NCBI RefSeq assembly: GCF_025698545.1 | Contig: NC_068569.1 | Span: 19,592,001 to 19,656,000, forward strand | Length of the DNA stretch: 64,000 bases | Reading direction: 5' to 3' | DNA from: Gossypium raimondii | Lineage: Eukaryota; Streptophyta; Magnoliopsida; Malvales; Malvaceae | Part shown: positions 51,393-63,320 of the stretch, piece by piece | Position numbering within the stretch: the first letter of the stretch is position 1 | Layout: every line of letters starts with the position of its first letter | Program-made: the position numbers and the translations under genes | Notes under the pieces: model-generated | Seen by the model: the letters and a program-made list of their open reading frames with translations, nothing else | Databases searched by the model: none | Told to the model about the DNA's origin: nothing

Positions 51393-53972
51393 GTAAATAG
51401 ACACCCAGCAAAAAGGAAGCAAAGCTGATTCTTCTTCTTCTTCGTCTTCTTCCTTTTTTTTTTTTTGTGGAGATTTTTAAAGTTCCTAAAGTGAAACTGG
51501 GAAGATTGTGGACTGATTTCAGGAGCTTTTCCTAAAATAAAAAATTTGAAAAGGAAAGGAAATTTTATTTTTTCTTAATATTGTTTGTTCTGTTGTTTTC
51601 CACTGAGATAACATACAGACAGACATAAGCTTGGCTTTTATTCGGCGTGGCTTCAACTTAGCCGATTTAATTTTATTTTAAACGTTGACTGTTGAAGACA
51701 CTATTGTTTAGCTAAAAATTTGAAGAAGAAATTGTTCATTTTGTATAACCTTTAATCAAGTCTTTGTTAAATTTTAAATTCAATTTGGATTTTTTTTTGG
51801 AGCAATATTAATAGGTAATAATTAAGGTGACCCTAATTAATTGGACCCCTTTTTATATCAAACACATCATTTACTTCCTTACCCATTTTCATACCAAACA
51901 CCATAAATTTACATTATCAGGTAAATGTAGACAAAGCCAAAGCCAGTCAACCATACATAATCACGATGATCAATTTAATTATCTGTGTTATAATATATAC
52001 TATTTCAAAAAATCCCATATATTAATTTATTAAAAATAAATATCTTAATTTTATGAATATATATTAATTTTATAATCTCTCCTAAATTTTAAATAATAGA
52101 ATTATACTAATAATAATATCGATTAAACTAAAACTTAATCAATTTTAGGGATGGTTGTCGTCTTTGATATCATGTCAAAGTTTCGAAATCCAATCATATA
52201 AATATAATTTTAAAAAAAAAGAAGCTTTTGTCGTTTAATAAATTGTGCAATATTTTACCTCAGTGGAGCCCTATATTTAAAGATGAAAGGACAGAGACAA
52301 ATGGTGCCTCAAAAGTGAAGAGAAAAAAAAAATGATGTTTGAGAAAGAAGAATCGGGTTTGTGTAACTTGATTTTAAATTCAATTTGATAGTAGTTTTTC
52401 CGAGCTAATTTAATTTGAATTACTATTTAATGATAATAAAAGCATTGAGATTTAAATTAAATTAAAGTATAAAAAGTTATAATTTTAAAATAATTATAGT
52501 AAATTTATTTCTTTAGAAATACTTTTTAATAAATTTCTTTCAAAATTTATAATTACTTTATTAAATCTTGTGTCATAAGTCAATTGGATATTAATCCAGT
52601 GCAATCTTTCTATACTATTAAGTGTCACGAATTAATTGATCATTAATTTAATTGGGTGATAAAAAATACCTTTGATGTTACAAGTCAATTAGAACACCAA
52701 GTTGGATAATGACGAATATTTCATTGCTTTATAAAATAAATTATATCATTTTAAGTGTTTTTTTATCGGTTGATATGTTTTATATGGAAAAATAAAATAT
52801 AAATACATATAATAAAAATTAAACCCAAATTTCTATAGTTTTCAACATTTATATTTTGCCATTCAATCAAAATCTAATTTGTTACTTATACGCCAATGAA
52901 GCCTTGGCTCAATTAACAAGAATCTTATTATGTATGAGTTTTAATTTAATTAATCTTAATTTAGATTGTATTAGTTCTTAGTCCATTTCTATTCTGTGAT
53001 TATATTATTACATAATTTTATTTTATTAATATAAAATTGAACCATCCGTAGTATTGTCTTCGATTTTTAATATTATTTTTATCTGATTCGAGTCATGCAG
53101 TTTGATCTTATGAAATCAATTTCATTTTACTATAATTCTACAAAATGCTTTTTCTTTAAAGCAAATTGTCAATATTTATGGGATTTATATATTATTAATA
53201 AAATATAAAGTATCGCCTCTTTAAAACATAATTGTCTTATTTATTTTTAAATAATTTTATATTAAAATACAGTCATGATCCTGAGTGATATGTTCCCTAA
53301 ATGCCACGTGGAGCCATCACATGGAGACATGAAAAGGAGGAGCCAAACATACGCTTCAAGGCACTTTTCTTGGGATCACATCGCACGGTTTACTCCTTTA
53401 CCCCGCTTTTTGAGAATGTTTGTTGACCTTGTAACGGCCATTTCCGTAAATTCAAAGTTGAAACTATTTTTACTACTTCTTAATCCATATTAGTGTTTTC
53501 TTAACTATTGATTTAAAATACGTTTAATGTTTTTTAAATATTTATATATTATTCCATAACCAAAGTGCTTAATCATGGTCTAATATATTTTTCTTTAGTA
53601 GTATGAAAACATGTGAACTCATCTTGTATGACTTGTAAAAATCGTGTAGCCTCTAACAAATAATTTGACATAAAACCAATATTTTTATTTCATTTTTCAT
53701 AGATTCCATTAAAATAATTAATAAGGGACATGTTACCCCAGCATTACTTATCTCTATTAACATTAAGTTTAATTACAAGTCAAATATACTAATTTAACAT
53801 AAGACTCTATGTATATATATATATATTTATAAAGATTTTTTATAGTTTTAAAAGTATTCAGTGTTTAATATTCAATATTCACCTACCAAAATCATTAAAT
53901 ATAACTGTTCTAATTTAACTTTCATTGCAGCCGTATGTTTATTTATTGTTAATTATAAAATAATTGAATAAA
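51393..53972. other. Upstream region of the fucosyltransferase and intergenic DNA
   Basis: The first ~200 bp are probably promoter/5'UTR (TTC/CTT-rich leader at 51427-51460). The rest is AT-rich without genes. At 53275-53460 there is a GC-richer island with 'gccacgtgga' (G-box) and 'ttgacc' (W-box-like) but no adjacent exon. Confidence 0.4.
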
Positions 53973-54632
53973 TTTAGAATGTGTTCGGATTAGATTTGTT
54001 TATGAGCCGGGTCATTTAAAATGTGGGTGGGTTTAGGTAAAAATATAAGAAAAAAATAAGTTTCGACAAAAAATAATGCCCGTTTAAAAGACGGGTCATG
54101 CCTCCAGTAAGGCCTTTTCAGCCCAAACTCGGCCTGGTCCGGCCCGAATTTGTAAAAAAAAGAATTGCTATCTTTTTTATTGTTTTATTGCTGTTTTTTT
54201 TTATTGTTTTGATGCTATTTTCTTATTATTTTCTCATTGTTTTGCTACAATTTCACCATTCTGTTGCTGTTATTTTGTTGTTATTGTTTGAATATTGTAT
54301 AACTCTTATTTTATTGTTAATTTTGTTGCTATTTTAGAGACATTTACTTGTTAAGTTGTACCTATATTAGCGTTATCTAAGTATACATATTTATTTTAAT
54401 TTATTTTCAAGTTGTTGGGAAACATTTATTTTAATGCTTTTAGTATTTTTGATGTATTATATTTTTTAAAAATAATATAAAAAATTTAATACAGCTAGTT
54501 CGGGCCCGAATTTTAGCATTTTTATCTAAACCAGACTTTGGCAAAATTTTAAGCATTTTTTCCAGGCCTAGCAAATGGGTCTAAGACTTTGATTGGACCC
54601 GTCTCGGTCCAACTCATGGACACCTCTAGTTT
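53973..54632. mobile_element. Degenerate non-autonomous hAT-like element
   Basis: The right end 'tcatggacacctcta' is the inverse of the TAGAGGTGtcCATG terminus of many plant hAT elements. The left end 'tagaatgtgttcggattag' with 'gagccgggtc' is a weak match to it. Between them are 'ggcccgaatt' and 'cgggcccgaatttt' blocks and a long 'ttattgttttattgctg' T-rich stretch, as seen in such elements. No clear 8-bp target duplication. Confidence 0.4.
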
Positions 54633-57412
54633 GGACAAGTAGTTGGATAAAATGCAATTATTATTATAGTAATTATATCCTCTTGTAATTATAAATAATT
54701 TTAATTTTATTGACTTATTTGATTAAACTACGACATGTTTAGTGTGGTAAATTGTAATTATACAATTACATAATTATAAATTCTAAAAATATTAATTATT
54801 ACAAAATTATCAATAATGCTTGAGAAAAATCATTAGTAATAAAACCTAAAATTAAAGCATCATATATAATATGTTTGTGCAAAAAAAATCGACAATATGA
54901 TTATTATCAAGACTAAATTACAATAAGAATCTAAAAATAAGTCATATATAATATATTGGTCCAATAAAGTATTTGACAATACAATTATTAATAAAATAAA
55001 CATTCTATGCAATTTTATCTAATTGCATGTTTATTGGGTAAGTCTCAATCTTAGGTTAAACATGTACTCTTTATTATCAACAACTTCTCATTGACCAAGT
55101 GTAAATAATTAATCGTAAATGTTATTTAATTTAGTTAAATCTAGTATAAATAATTTATAATAAATACTATGTAATTTAATTAATTATTTAGTAAGTCAAA
55201 ATGTTTTAAAAATTATCTTTAGTAAATAAAAATTTAAATGATTTAAACGAGTTTATTAAAATAACATAAAAGTATATTTTAAAATTAAAATATTATTATT
55301 GAATAAAAATAACTTTCTAAACTTAAATAATGTATCAGCATGTTCGAAAGACCATGAGATAACTGGGTTAAAGTGTAATTGTTGGTATCGGAGAGTATCA
55401 CTTAGATGCTCTAATTACACTTAAATCTAATTATTATATGACTTTTCAAACCCGGCTTTAACGATGAATTAAGTGAAAAAACATAACATAATAATATATA
55501 TATAAAATTAAGGTATCGTTCTTGTGCACTATTGATAACAAAGAAAGAAAAGTTGATTTTGTATGATTTATATTATTATTTAAAAGATTGATTAAGTTCG
55601 TGTCACCTATCAATTAAATCTTAACTCATTGAAAATTTGTTAAAAATAAATTCATTTTATGTAAAACTCAAAGTATTACGATTGTCAATGTTTTAAGTTT
55701 ATAGTTGGTGGTTGTTTTTTTGTTTGCTAGAGTAGATCTTTGATGACTGGAATCCTGAATGAGATCCATTAAAATTGAAGTGGGTATTGTAGATGGAATC
55801 TAGTTTGATGCTTCCATTTGAAAGTTGAATCCCTCTGCCGACCATTATTTAAGCCAAAAATAAAATGAAAAAGAAAGGTAGCTAGGGAACTGCAAGGGTC
55901 TACCATCTTTAAAAAGGGACAAAAGATTTACTGTGGCGTTATGGAAGCTTTAGTCGTCCGAATTCGGTGATTCACATCTTCCAACCAGCCCCCACTAAAG
56001 TCTCTCAAGTTATGGGCCTCATTTAGGAGGCATGATGTTATTATATCTAAAATAATTCCACGGCTCAATTAAAAATTTTTAGATTCAATTCCAGCTCGAA
56101 AATTAGTTTAAAATTTTATTCAAGTCCGATCTAAATAAAAATGTTACAATTGAATTAAGACTGATTAAGGGTCACACTAACTCAATAAAAACTTTAATTG
56201 ATAATCTCCTTTAGAAACAACTCTTCTATATGTACATTATATTTAGTAGTCATTCAATTTTCAATAAATTTCTTTTTAAGTTACCTACCTATACAAAGTT
56301 GCAAAATAGTCACCTACTATATTAGTAAACTTTTTTTTTCGTCACCTAATTATGAAAAATTTCAAAATGGTCATTTAACTATTTAATTTTGTCTTTTTTT
56401 TCTCACCCATCTATCTTGGATTTTCAGGTGTTTCCATTTTTACGTTAGCTAATTGGTGACCAAAAAAGACAAAGTTGAATAGTTGGGTGACCAAAAAAGA
56501 AATTTACTAATAGTTGAGTGCCTTCTAATGTAGTTTACCTTTACTTAAATTATGGCACATTCACAATATAATAAATATATTTATAAAAAATCGATTTAAA
56601 GATTAAATAAAGTTTTTTTTGTTGAAATAGTAAAGACATTGAAAATTATATGTTTTAGGTTCGAATCCATTAAGCATATTTTTCTAGATTTCACATTATT
56701 TCAAATGACAAAATATCTCCACAAAATATTTATTATTTTATAAAAGGAAGTGCTTTTTGACAATTGCTCAACAACATTGAGACTTGATTTGAAATTACTA
56801 GGGCATACATGTCAAATATTAATTAGGCCACGTAATGTCATTTAGTTTAGGTACCAAATTGAACATTAAAGCTAATCTCGGATACTAAATGATATATCAA
56901 CCTATATAAAATATATATTCCTATTATGTCAATTATGAATGGTTTAATCACTTAGTGCTGGGTGTAAATTATATACTCAGCTATTATTACATTGTGTAAT
57001 GGTAAGTTATATTCTAATATTATTGAGAGAAGTTAAGTTTGAATTTTAAAACAATATTAATAAAATGGACACCCACGAGCTCGAAAATTTAGTCTCTATA
57101 GAACATAAAATACGTTGGTTCTTAAAAAATTAGAATAAATTGGTTGAATTTCAAACAAACCTTATGGTTAATTATTTAAAAAAAATCATATGTATTTTTA
57201 TACATAAAACAATAACCCGTAAAGATAAAATAAGAGACAAAAGTAAGCCCATGTGATGGTCTGACAGTCAAGGGTGTTCATCACCTCAGGTGTGGTCTGA
57301 GTTTGAGTCGCGTTTATTATTCGGGCTTTACCCTATTATTATAATTTTTTTTAAAAAGACAAAAAGTAAAAGTGATTAGGGCCAAATTGGTTTAAATTGG
57401 TTCATCATTAAA
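54633..57412. other. AT-rich intergenic DNA with repeat debris
   Basis: No genes. At 56210-56545 there is a stretch with mirrored 'gtcacctaa' and 'gggtgaccaaaaaag' blocks ending in 'tgtagtttacc', the same terminus as the foldback element at 24109; it is probably a degraded relative. 'ggttcgaatcc' at ~56659 resembles a tRNA/SINE B box, but no cloverleaf could be drawn around it. Confidence 0.4.
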
Positions 57413-59478
57413 AAAATTATATAATATTTTAAAGTTTTCTAAACTAAATTAGAAATAAAATATGCTAAAAAATAGAATACTTAACTTCGTTATATTAAAA
57501 CTAAAAATTAAATAAAATAAATTTTCAATAGTCACACCTTTCTCACCAACGAATCCAAAATTGAAAAATATATATATTTAATTGAACCAAATTTAATTAA
57601 AAAAATGGAACCCTAAACCCCATCATTCAAATTATTATTTTGTTCTTTTCTCCATCCTAACCTAAGTTTAATTCACGTAACTAGCAGTAATGTAGACGAA
57701 GGCTAATATGACTAAAATGATATAAAAATATTATATAACATTATAATTTATCACACCTACTTTGTGGTGAAAATTAATAAATTTTAATATATATTATATA
57801 AATATAAATATAAATATAAATTAAAATAATAACAATTTTAGATATATACTTTAAAAGAAAAATAAAATAATATTTTAAGTGTATGATTATTTTGAGAGGT
57901 AGGTATTTATTATAACCTAAAAGTCTTAAATATTTCTATTTTAATATTATAGTAATTTAACTTTGAGATGTACTATACCGATTAAATCTTAACTCGATTG
58001 GTACGGATATTATTGTTAACGTAAGAGGATATAGATTTGATTGGTATGGGTATTATTGGTATGGACATTTCTGTCAGAACTTATAATGAACATCTCCACA
58101 GCATTAGAGAATTCTTAGTGAAGCATAATTATACATGCCGAAATTAAACATTGCAGCTATTTTTTTTTTTTGAATATAGCAGGTATTTAATTTTTGTTCT
58201 AAGAGAATTAAAATGATCTCATATTTACAATAAGAGACTTGAAATGAATTAATATTCAAATGAAAAGAAAAATCAGGATACAACCATACATGCTTTGCCA
58301 TGTTGGAGAGAAAAAAAGATGGTCCTATTTCTAAAACAAAGAATGATTTTTTCCTTATAAAAGGAACCTGAGATTAGCCATCAAGAGTGGTGCAAGTAGA
58401 GTTGCCCACCATCTTCCTACCGATGGGTTTAAACCATTTGCTTTGTTCTTGCAAACAAGCTTGTGATCATGATATGTGCATACTGGTTGATTCCTGGATT
58501 TAATCGAAACATCGGACAAAAAGTTTTCAGTTCAAAAATCACCAATTAAAAGGAGATTGTAAAATGGGTTGCTTTCATTATTAGTTCCAAAATAGGACAG
58601 TTTCGATTTCTGAACTTGAAGCTTAACTCGGTTTGAGATCGATATTTAATCGGGAAAAGATACGAACCTGGTTGAGCAGAAGGTGATGACATAATCTGCA
58701 CCAGAACAAGTGAAAATACTAGTAGGATCATCATATGCATAACTATAGGAAGTAGGGCATGCAGACTTGAAAATGTTGGAATAATATGTAGGTCGACAAG
58801 TTGAAGGGTTTCCATATGTCCCTCGGCAACAATATTCGTCGGTGTCAAACACGTCGCATGCGCTTCGGCAAGCTATAACCTTCCCTTTGGCCTTGACAGC
58901 GAGTTCGGAAGGGCAATTATGCCTGACGTCAGAGTTACATCCAGCAGTGGAACAATTTCCCTTACCGTTTATCGGTGTAACGGATAGTGGCAGATTGAAT
59001 CCGTCAACGAGGCTAACATCGTAAAAATCAAGAGTAGCAAGTGTAAACTCAGCGAGTGATACCGGGGTTTTGCCGGCAACTCCGCACTTAAGGGTTTGGC
59101 CACAGTCCCCTGTTTGGCATGGACCATTTCCATTGTCGTCGAACTTGCAACCAGTTCGACCCCATATGCGGCCACTCCAGCCAACCGGGGCGTCAAAGAC
59201 GATAGATTGGTGTGATTTTAATTCAAGACCTCCACCATTAAAGCTTTCACCAGGGATAATTCCAGGCCAGATAGTATCCTTGCAATTGTTTATAATGGTG
59301 AAGGTTCTTGCACATTCATACACTTTTGCCCCTGCCAAAGTCCAAGAAATAGAAAATATCGGAAAGAACTTAGAATCGCTATTTAAATGGAATAAAGCTA
59401 TGTGTGGATACACTGTTACATTATTATAAAGAATATGGAAGAGAATTTATGAATACCTGATGAAAGCATGAGCAGTAT
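57413..59478 (-). repeat. Tandem duplication, unit A (~2.06 kb)
   Basis: It starts with 'aaattatataatattttaaag' and ends with 'gcatgagcagtat'. The same sequence runs again from 59479 to 61536 with only scattered small differences, mostly one-base length changes in homopolymers. The junction fuses 'agcagtat', inside the first exon of the thaumatin-like gene, to 'aaattatataat', the far 3' flank. Confidence 0.92.
58355..59469 (-). CDS. Thaumatin-like protein, copy A: intact body, leader exon cut off
   Basis: PR-5-type family; many members are secreted and stress-related. The exon remnant 59469-59457, exon 59331-58668 and exon 58493-58355 keep one frame. The body has 17 Cys up to the donor at 58668, with family segments TFTIINNCKDTIWPGI, GWSGRIWGRTGC, YDVSLVDGFNLP, CRSACDVFDTDEYCC and PTYYSNIFKSACPTSY. 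The third exon adds VCTYHDHKLVC and a hydrophobic tail (WWATLLAPLLM...), which looks like a GPI-anchor signal. The duplication breakpoint removed the first 12 residues of the leader seen in copy B, and an in-frame TAA sits just upstream. The only start left is an ATG at 59469, giving a product without a usable signal peptide. The normal promoter is missing too. Confidence 0.75.
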
Positions 59479-61536
59479 AAATTATATAATATTTTAAAGT
59501 TTTCTAAACTAAATTAGAAATAAAATATGCTAAAAATAGAATACTTAACTTCGTTATATTAAAACTAAAATTAAATAAAATAAATTTTCAATAGTCACAC
59601 CTTTCTCACCAACGAATCCAAAATTGAAAAATATATATATTTAATTGAACCAAATTTAATTAAAAAAATGGAACCCTAAACCCCATCATTCAAATTATTA
59701 TTTTGTTCTTTTCTCCATCCTAACCTAAGTTTAATTCACGTAACTAGCAGTAATGTAGACGAAGGCTAATATGACTAAAATGATATAAAAATATTATATA
59801 ACATTATAATTTATCACACCTACTTTGTGGTGAAAATTAATAAATTTTAATATATATTATATAAATATAAATATAAATATAAATTAAAATAATAACAATT
59901 TTAGATATATACTTTAAAAGAAAAATAAAATAATATTTTAAGTGTATGATTATTTTGAGAGGTAGGTATTTATTATAACCTAAAAGTCTTAAATATTTCT
60001 ATTTTAATATTATAGTAATTTAACTTTGAGATGTACTATACCGATTAAATCTTAACTCGATTGAATGCGGATATTATTGTTAACGTAAGAGGATATAGAT
60101 TTGATTGGTATGGGTATTATTGGTATGGACATTTCTGTCGAACTTATAATGAACATCTCCACAGCATTAGAGAATTCTTAGTGAAGCATAATTATACATG
60201 CCGAAATTAAACATTGCAGCTATTTTTTTTTTTTGAATATAGCAGGTATTTAATTTTTGTTCTAAGAGAATTAAAATGATCTCATATTTACAATAAGAGA
60301 CTTGAAATGAATTAATATTCAAATGAAAAGAAAAATCAGGATACAACCATACATGCTTTGCCATGTTGGAGAGAAAAAGATGGTCCTATTTCTAAAACAA
60401 AGAATGATTTTTTCCTTATAAAAGGAACCTGAGATTAGCCATCAAGAGTGGTGCAAGTAGAGTTGCCCACCATCTTCCTACCGATGGGTTTAAACCATTT
60501 GCTTTGTTCTTGCAAACAAGCTTGTGATCATGATATGTGCATACTGGTTGATTCCTGGATTTAATCGAAACATCGGACAAAAAGTTTTCAGTTCAAAAAT
60601 CACCAATTAAAAGGAGATTGTAAAATGGGTTGCTTTCATTATTAGTTCCAAAATAGGACAGTTTCGATTTCTGAACTTGAAGCTTAACTCGGTTTGAGAT
60701 CGATATTTAATCGGGAAAGATACGAACCTGGTTGAGCAGAAGGTGATGACATAATCTGCACCAGAACAAGTGAAAATACTAGTAGGATCATCATATGCAT
60801 AACTATAGGAAGTAGGGCATGCAGACTTGAAAATGTTGGAATAATATGTAGGTCGACAAGTTGAAGGGTTTCCATATGTCCCTCGGCAACAATATTCGTC
60901 GGTGTCAAACACGTCGCATGCGCTTCGGCAAGCTATAACCTTCCCTTTGGCCTTGACAGCGAGTTCGGAAGGGCAATTATGCCTGACGTCAGAGTTACAT
61001 CCAGCAGTGGAACAATTTCCCTTACCGTTTATCGGTGTAACGGATAGTGGCAGATTGAATCCGTCAACGAGGCTAACATCGTAAAAATCAAGAGTAGCAA
61101 GTGTAAACTCAGCGAGTGATACCGGGGTTTTGCCGGCAACTCCGCACTAAGGGTTTGGCCACAGTCCCTGTTTGGCATGGACCATTTCCATTGTCGTCGA
61201 ACTTGCAACCAGTTCGACCCCATATGCAACCACTCCAGCCAACCGGGGCGTCAAAGACGATAGATTGGTGTGATTTTAATTCAAGACCTCCACCATTAAA
61301 GCTTTCACCAGGGATAATTCCAGGCCAGATAGTATCCTTGCAATTGTTTATAATGGTGAAGGTTCTTGCACATTCATACACTTTTGCCCCTGCCAAAGTC
61401 CAAGAAATAGAAAATATCGGAAAGAACTTAGAATCGCTATTTAAATGGAATAAAGCTATGTGTGGATACACTGTTACATTATTATAAAGAATATGGAAGA
61501 GAATTTATGAATACCTGATGAAAGCATGAGCAGTAT
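59479..61536 (-). repeat. Tandem duplication, unit B (~2.06 kb)
   Basis: Second copy of the unit at 57413-59478, followed by unique sequence ('gaacaaaagaggt') that completes the leader exon. The offset between the copies is 2065 at the left end and 2058 at the right end, so the net length difference is only 7 bp. Confidence 0.92.
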
Positions 61537-61563
61537 GAACAAAAGAGGTAAAAGCTGATCCAT
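60416..61563 (-). pseudogene. Thaumatin-like protein, copy B: leader and promoter present, frame broken
   Basis: Exon 1 (61563-61515) encodes MDQLLPLLFILLMLSSG, a good signal peptide. Exon 2 (61389-60728) is 662 nt against 664 in copy A. Two one-base deletions close together (at ~61166 in a C-run and ~61147 in 'cttaag') put the rest out of frame after about 100 codons. Exon 3 (60554-60416) is intact and has the GPI-type tail. One Arg codon (SGRIWG in copy A) is Cys here. Without the two deletions this would be an ordinary secreted, GPI-anchored-type thaumatin-like gene. Either it is a young pseudogene or the deletions are homopolymer sequencing errors. Confidence 0.75.
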
Positions 61564-63297
61564 TTGGTGGTTTTATCTGTTTGAGGAATTTGCAGTAGGT
61601 ATGTATAGAGAGAGAGACATTTAAAGCAAAATGGGGGATGAAGAATACGTGCAAAGGTAACGTAGTAAGTAGGAAGAGTTGAAGTTGAAAAGGCATTAAC
61701 CGGTCATAGGGAGGCTTTTCCATAGAAGGTAGGCTAACGTGATTCTTTCCCTAATCCTTTTCCGCAAGTTTATTCAGGTTCCCATCTTATTTTATGATAA
61801 TAATTGCCACCCTACCCTCTCTTTTTTGTTGCTTTATTGGATTAATATTTTCTGACAATATTCTGCTTCTGCTACCTCAAAACTTAAAACTTGTTTCAAC
61901 ACATACATTACTATAAGGTTCCTTTAAATATATGCAACAATGTTCACAGGCTTGGACTGATTCACACATGATCCACATCTAATGTTTTGGATCAACTTAA
62001 GACGGTGGAGGCCTAAATAAACCAAACATGAAACCATTTTCGAACCCTAAATATTAGTATCAAAATTTTGATATTTCTTATTTAGGTTTTAAATTTATAA
62101 TTTTAAAATATAATTATTCTGGTAATTATATATATCTTTTTGCTTACATTATATATGTTGATACTAGGATGAACAAGAGAGGAAATAAAGAGGTTATGGT
62201 AGTCTAATGGAGGTCGGTTCATCTTAACAAGTGAAGAGTCAAAGAAAGAAAATAAAAAGAAGGAGGAGACCGTGAAGGTTAAAGAAGTTACTTGCCGAGA
62301 ATAAGTGCTCAAGAATTGCTTAGGGGAAAAAGATCTTTTTCTCATCATTTGGGAGGGAGAGGTCCTCTTATCCTGTACTGGTGATGTGGCAAGGTGGTTA
62401 CCATCATACTGTAAATAAAAGACATGCACAGTGGGGCTTATTATGTTATGCATTTTGAGAGAATACGAGGTCATTATGTTTAGGTGGGACCCTAAAGAGA
62501 GTGTTCACACTGAAAAGCGAGACTGTGGTGAGCTGATAATCCAATGAAAGGGGATGTTATCTTCAATCAACAGGGAGTCTCATAGCAGTTGAGGACATCT
62601 TGACGGATGGGAGGTGAAGGATTGTCTTGAGACATCCATTTGATGCTTTTTGGGAGTGCCACGTGTTTAGCCTGGAAGAAGTTATAATAATATATATTCT
62701 ATTTCAATTTAATGATGAAAAAATAAACAAGTTAATAAATATTTTAAATATTTATATTAAAATATATGATATTTTTATTTTATATAAATAAAATTATATA
62801 TATAAATATAAAACAAAGAAACTATAAATTTGAAAAGAGTCTTGAGTTTAATTTATATTTTAAATGAATATTTTCCAAATATTTTTTAAAATTGCTCACA
62901 GTGTATTTGATAATAATATTAAAATAAATTGTATTATTAAATTTAGAAATATTTAAAGCTACTTTATTTTAAAACTGATAAGGTCTTCTGTATGTATTGT
63001 CGTATAGTATTTTCATTTTCAGTCACACATAAGTATTTCAAACAGAGGAGAAAAAGGCCAAAGCTAATCCATTCACAATTAAGCGACACCAGTCAAACAC
63101 TCCAAACGGATAAACCACCAAATTTTCCAAACCCTCAGATCCAATCCAATTCCTCTTTCTACCCTCCGATCTTTATCCCGCATCAAACACGAAAATAGCC
63201 CGCCCCCAATATTATTGGAGCAGCCAATAAATCCACACAGAAGAAAAGAAGAAAAAAAAAAAAGGCCCCGGTGGAGAAACTTATTTACTTTAGGAAT
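61564..63297. other. Thaumatin-like gene promoter and intergenic DNA
   Basis: 61564-61750 probably holds the 5'UTR and promoter of copy B, with an 'agagagagagac' run at ~61606. The middle is AT-rich with no supported gene; the ORF at 62103-62474 lacks any family likeness. The last 300 bp are the upstream region of the cold-shock protein gene. Confidence 0.45.
63206..63228. promoter_or_regulatory. Cluster of CCAAT boxes
   Basis: CCAAT at 63206-63210, inverted ATTGG at 63214-63218 (together ccaatattattgg, nearly palindromic) and CCAAT at 63224-63228, about 95-115 bp before the ATG of the cold-shock gene. CCAAT boxes bind NF-Y and often work with heat-shock elements in plant promoters. Confidence 0.45.
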
Positions 63298-63317
63298 TTT
63301 CTAGAACCTTCTCGAAG
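63298..63317 (+). promoter_or_regulatory. Perfect four-unit heat-shock element
   Basis: TTTCT AGAAC CTTCT CGAAG: four contiguous alternating nTTCn/nGAAn pentamers without mismatch, the ideal binding site for a heat-shock-factor trimer. It ends three bases before the ATG at 63321. Because of that position it would lie in the 5'UTR unless transcription starts very close to the ATG. Confidence 0.6.
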
Positions 63318-63320
63318 GCA

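Noticed and set aside
51393-51422. Earlier start for the O-fucosyltransferase at 51422
   Set aside because: The codon is TTG; the first in-frame ATG is 51392.
56650-56680. Possible tRNA (GGTTCGAATCC match)
   Set aside because: No acceptor stem, D arm or anticodon arm could be fitted around the B-box-like motif.
59070-59429. 119-codon plus-strand ORF over thaumatin copy A (and its twin at 61116-61487)
   Set aside because: Antisense shadow of a conserved coding exon; no start context or family match.
62103-62474. 123-codon minus-strand ORF
   Set aside because: Low-complexity ends and no family signal; could be part of a non-coding transcript but not supportable as a gene.
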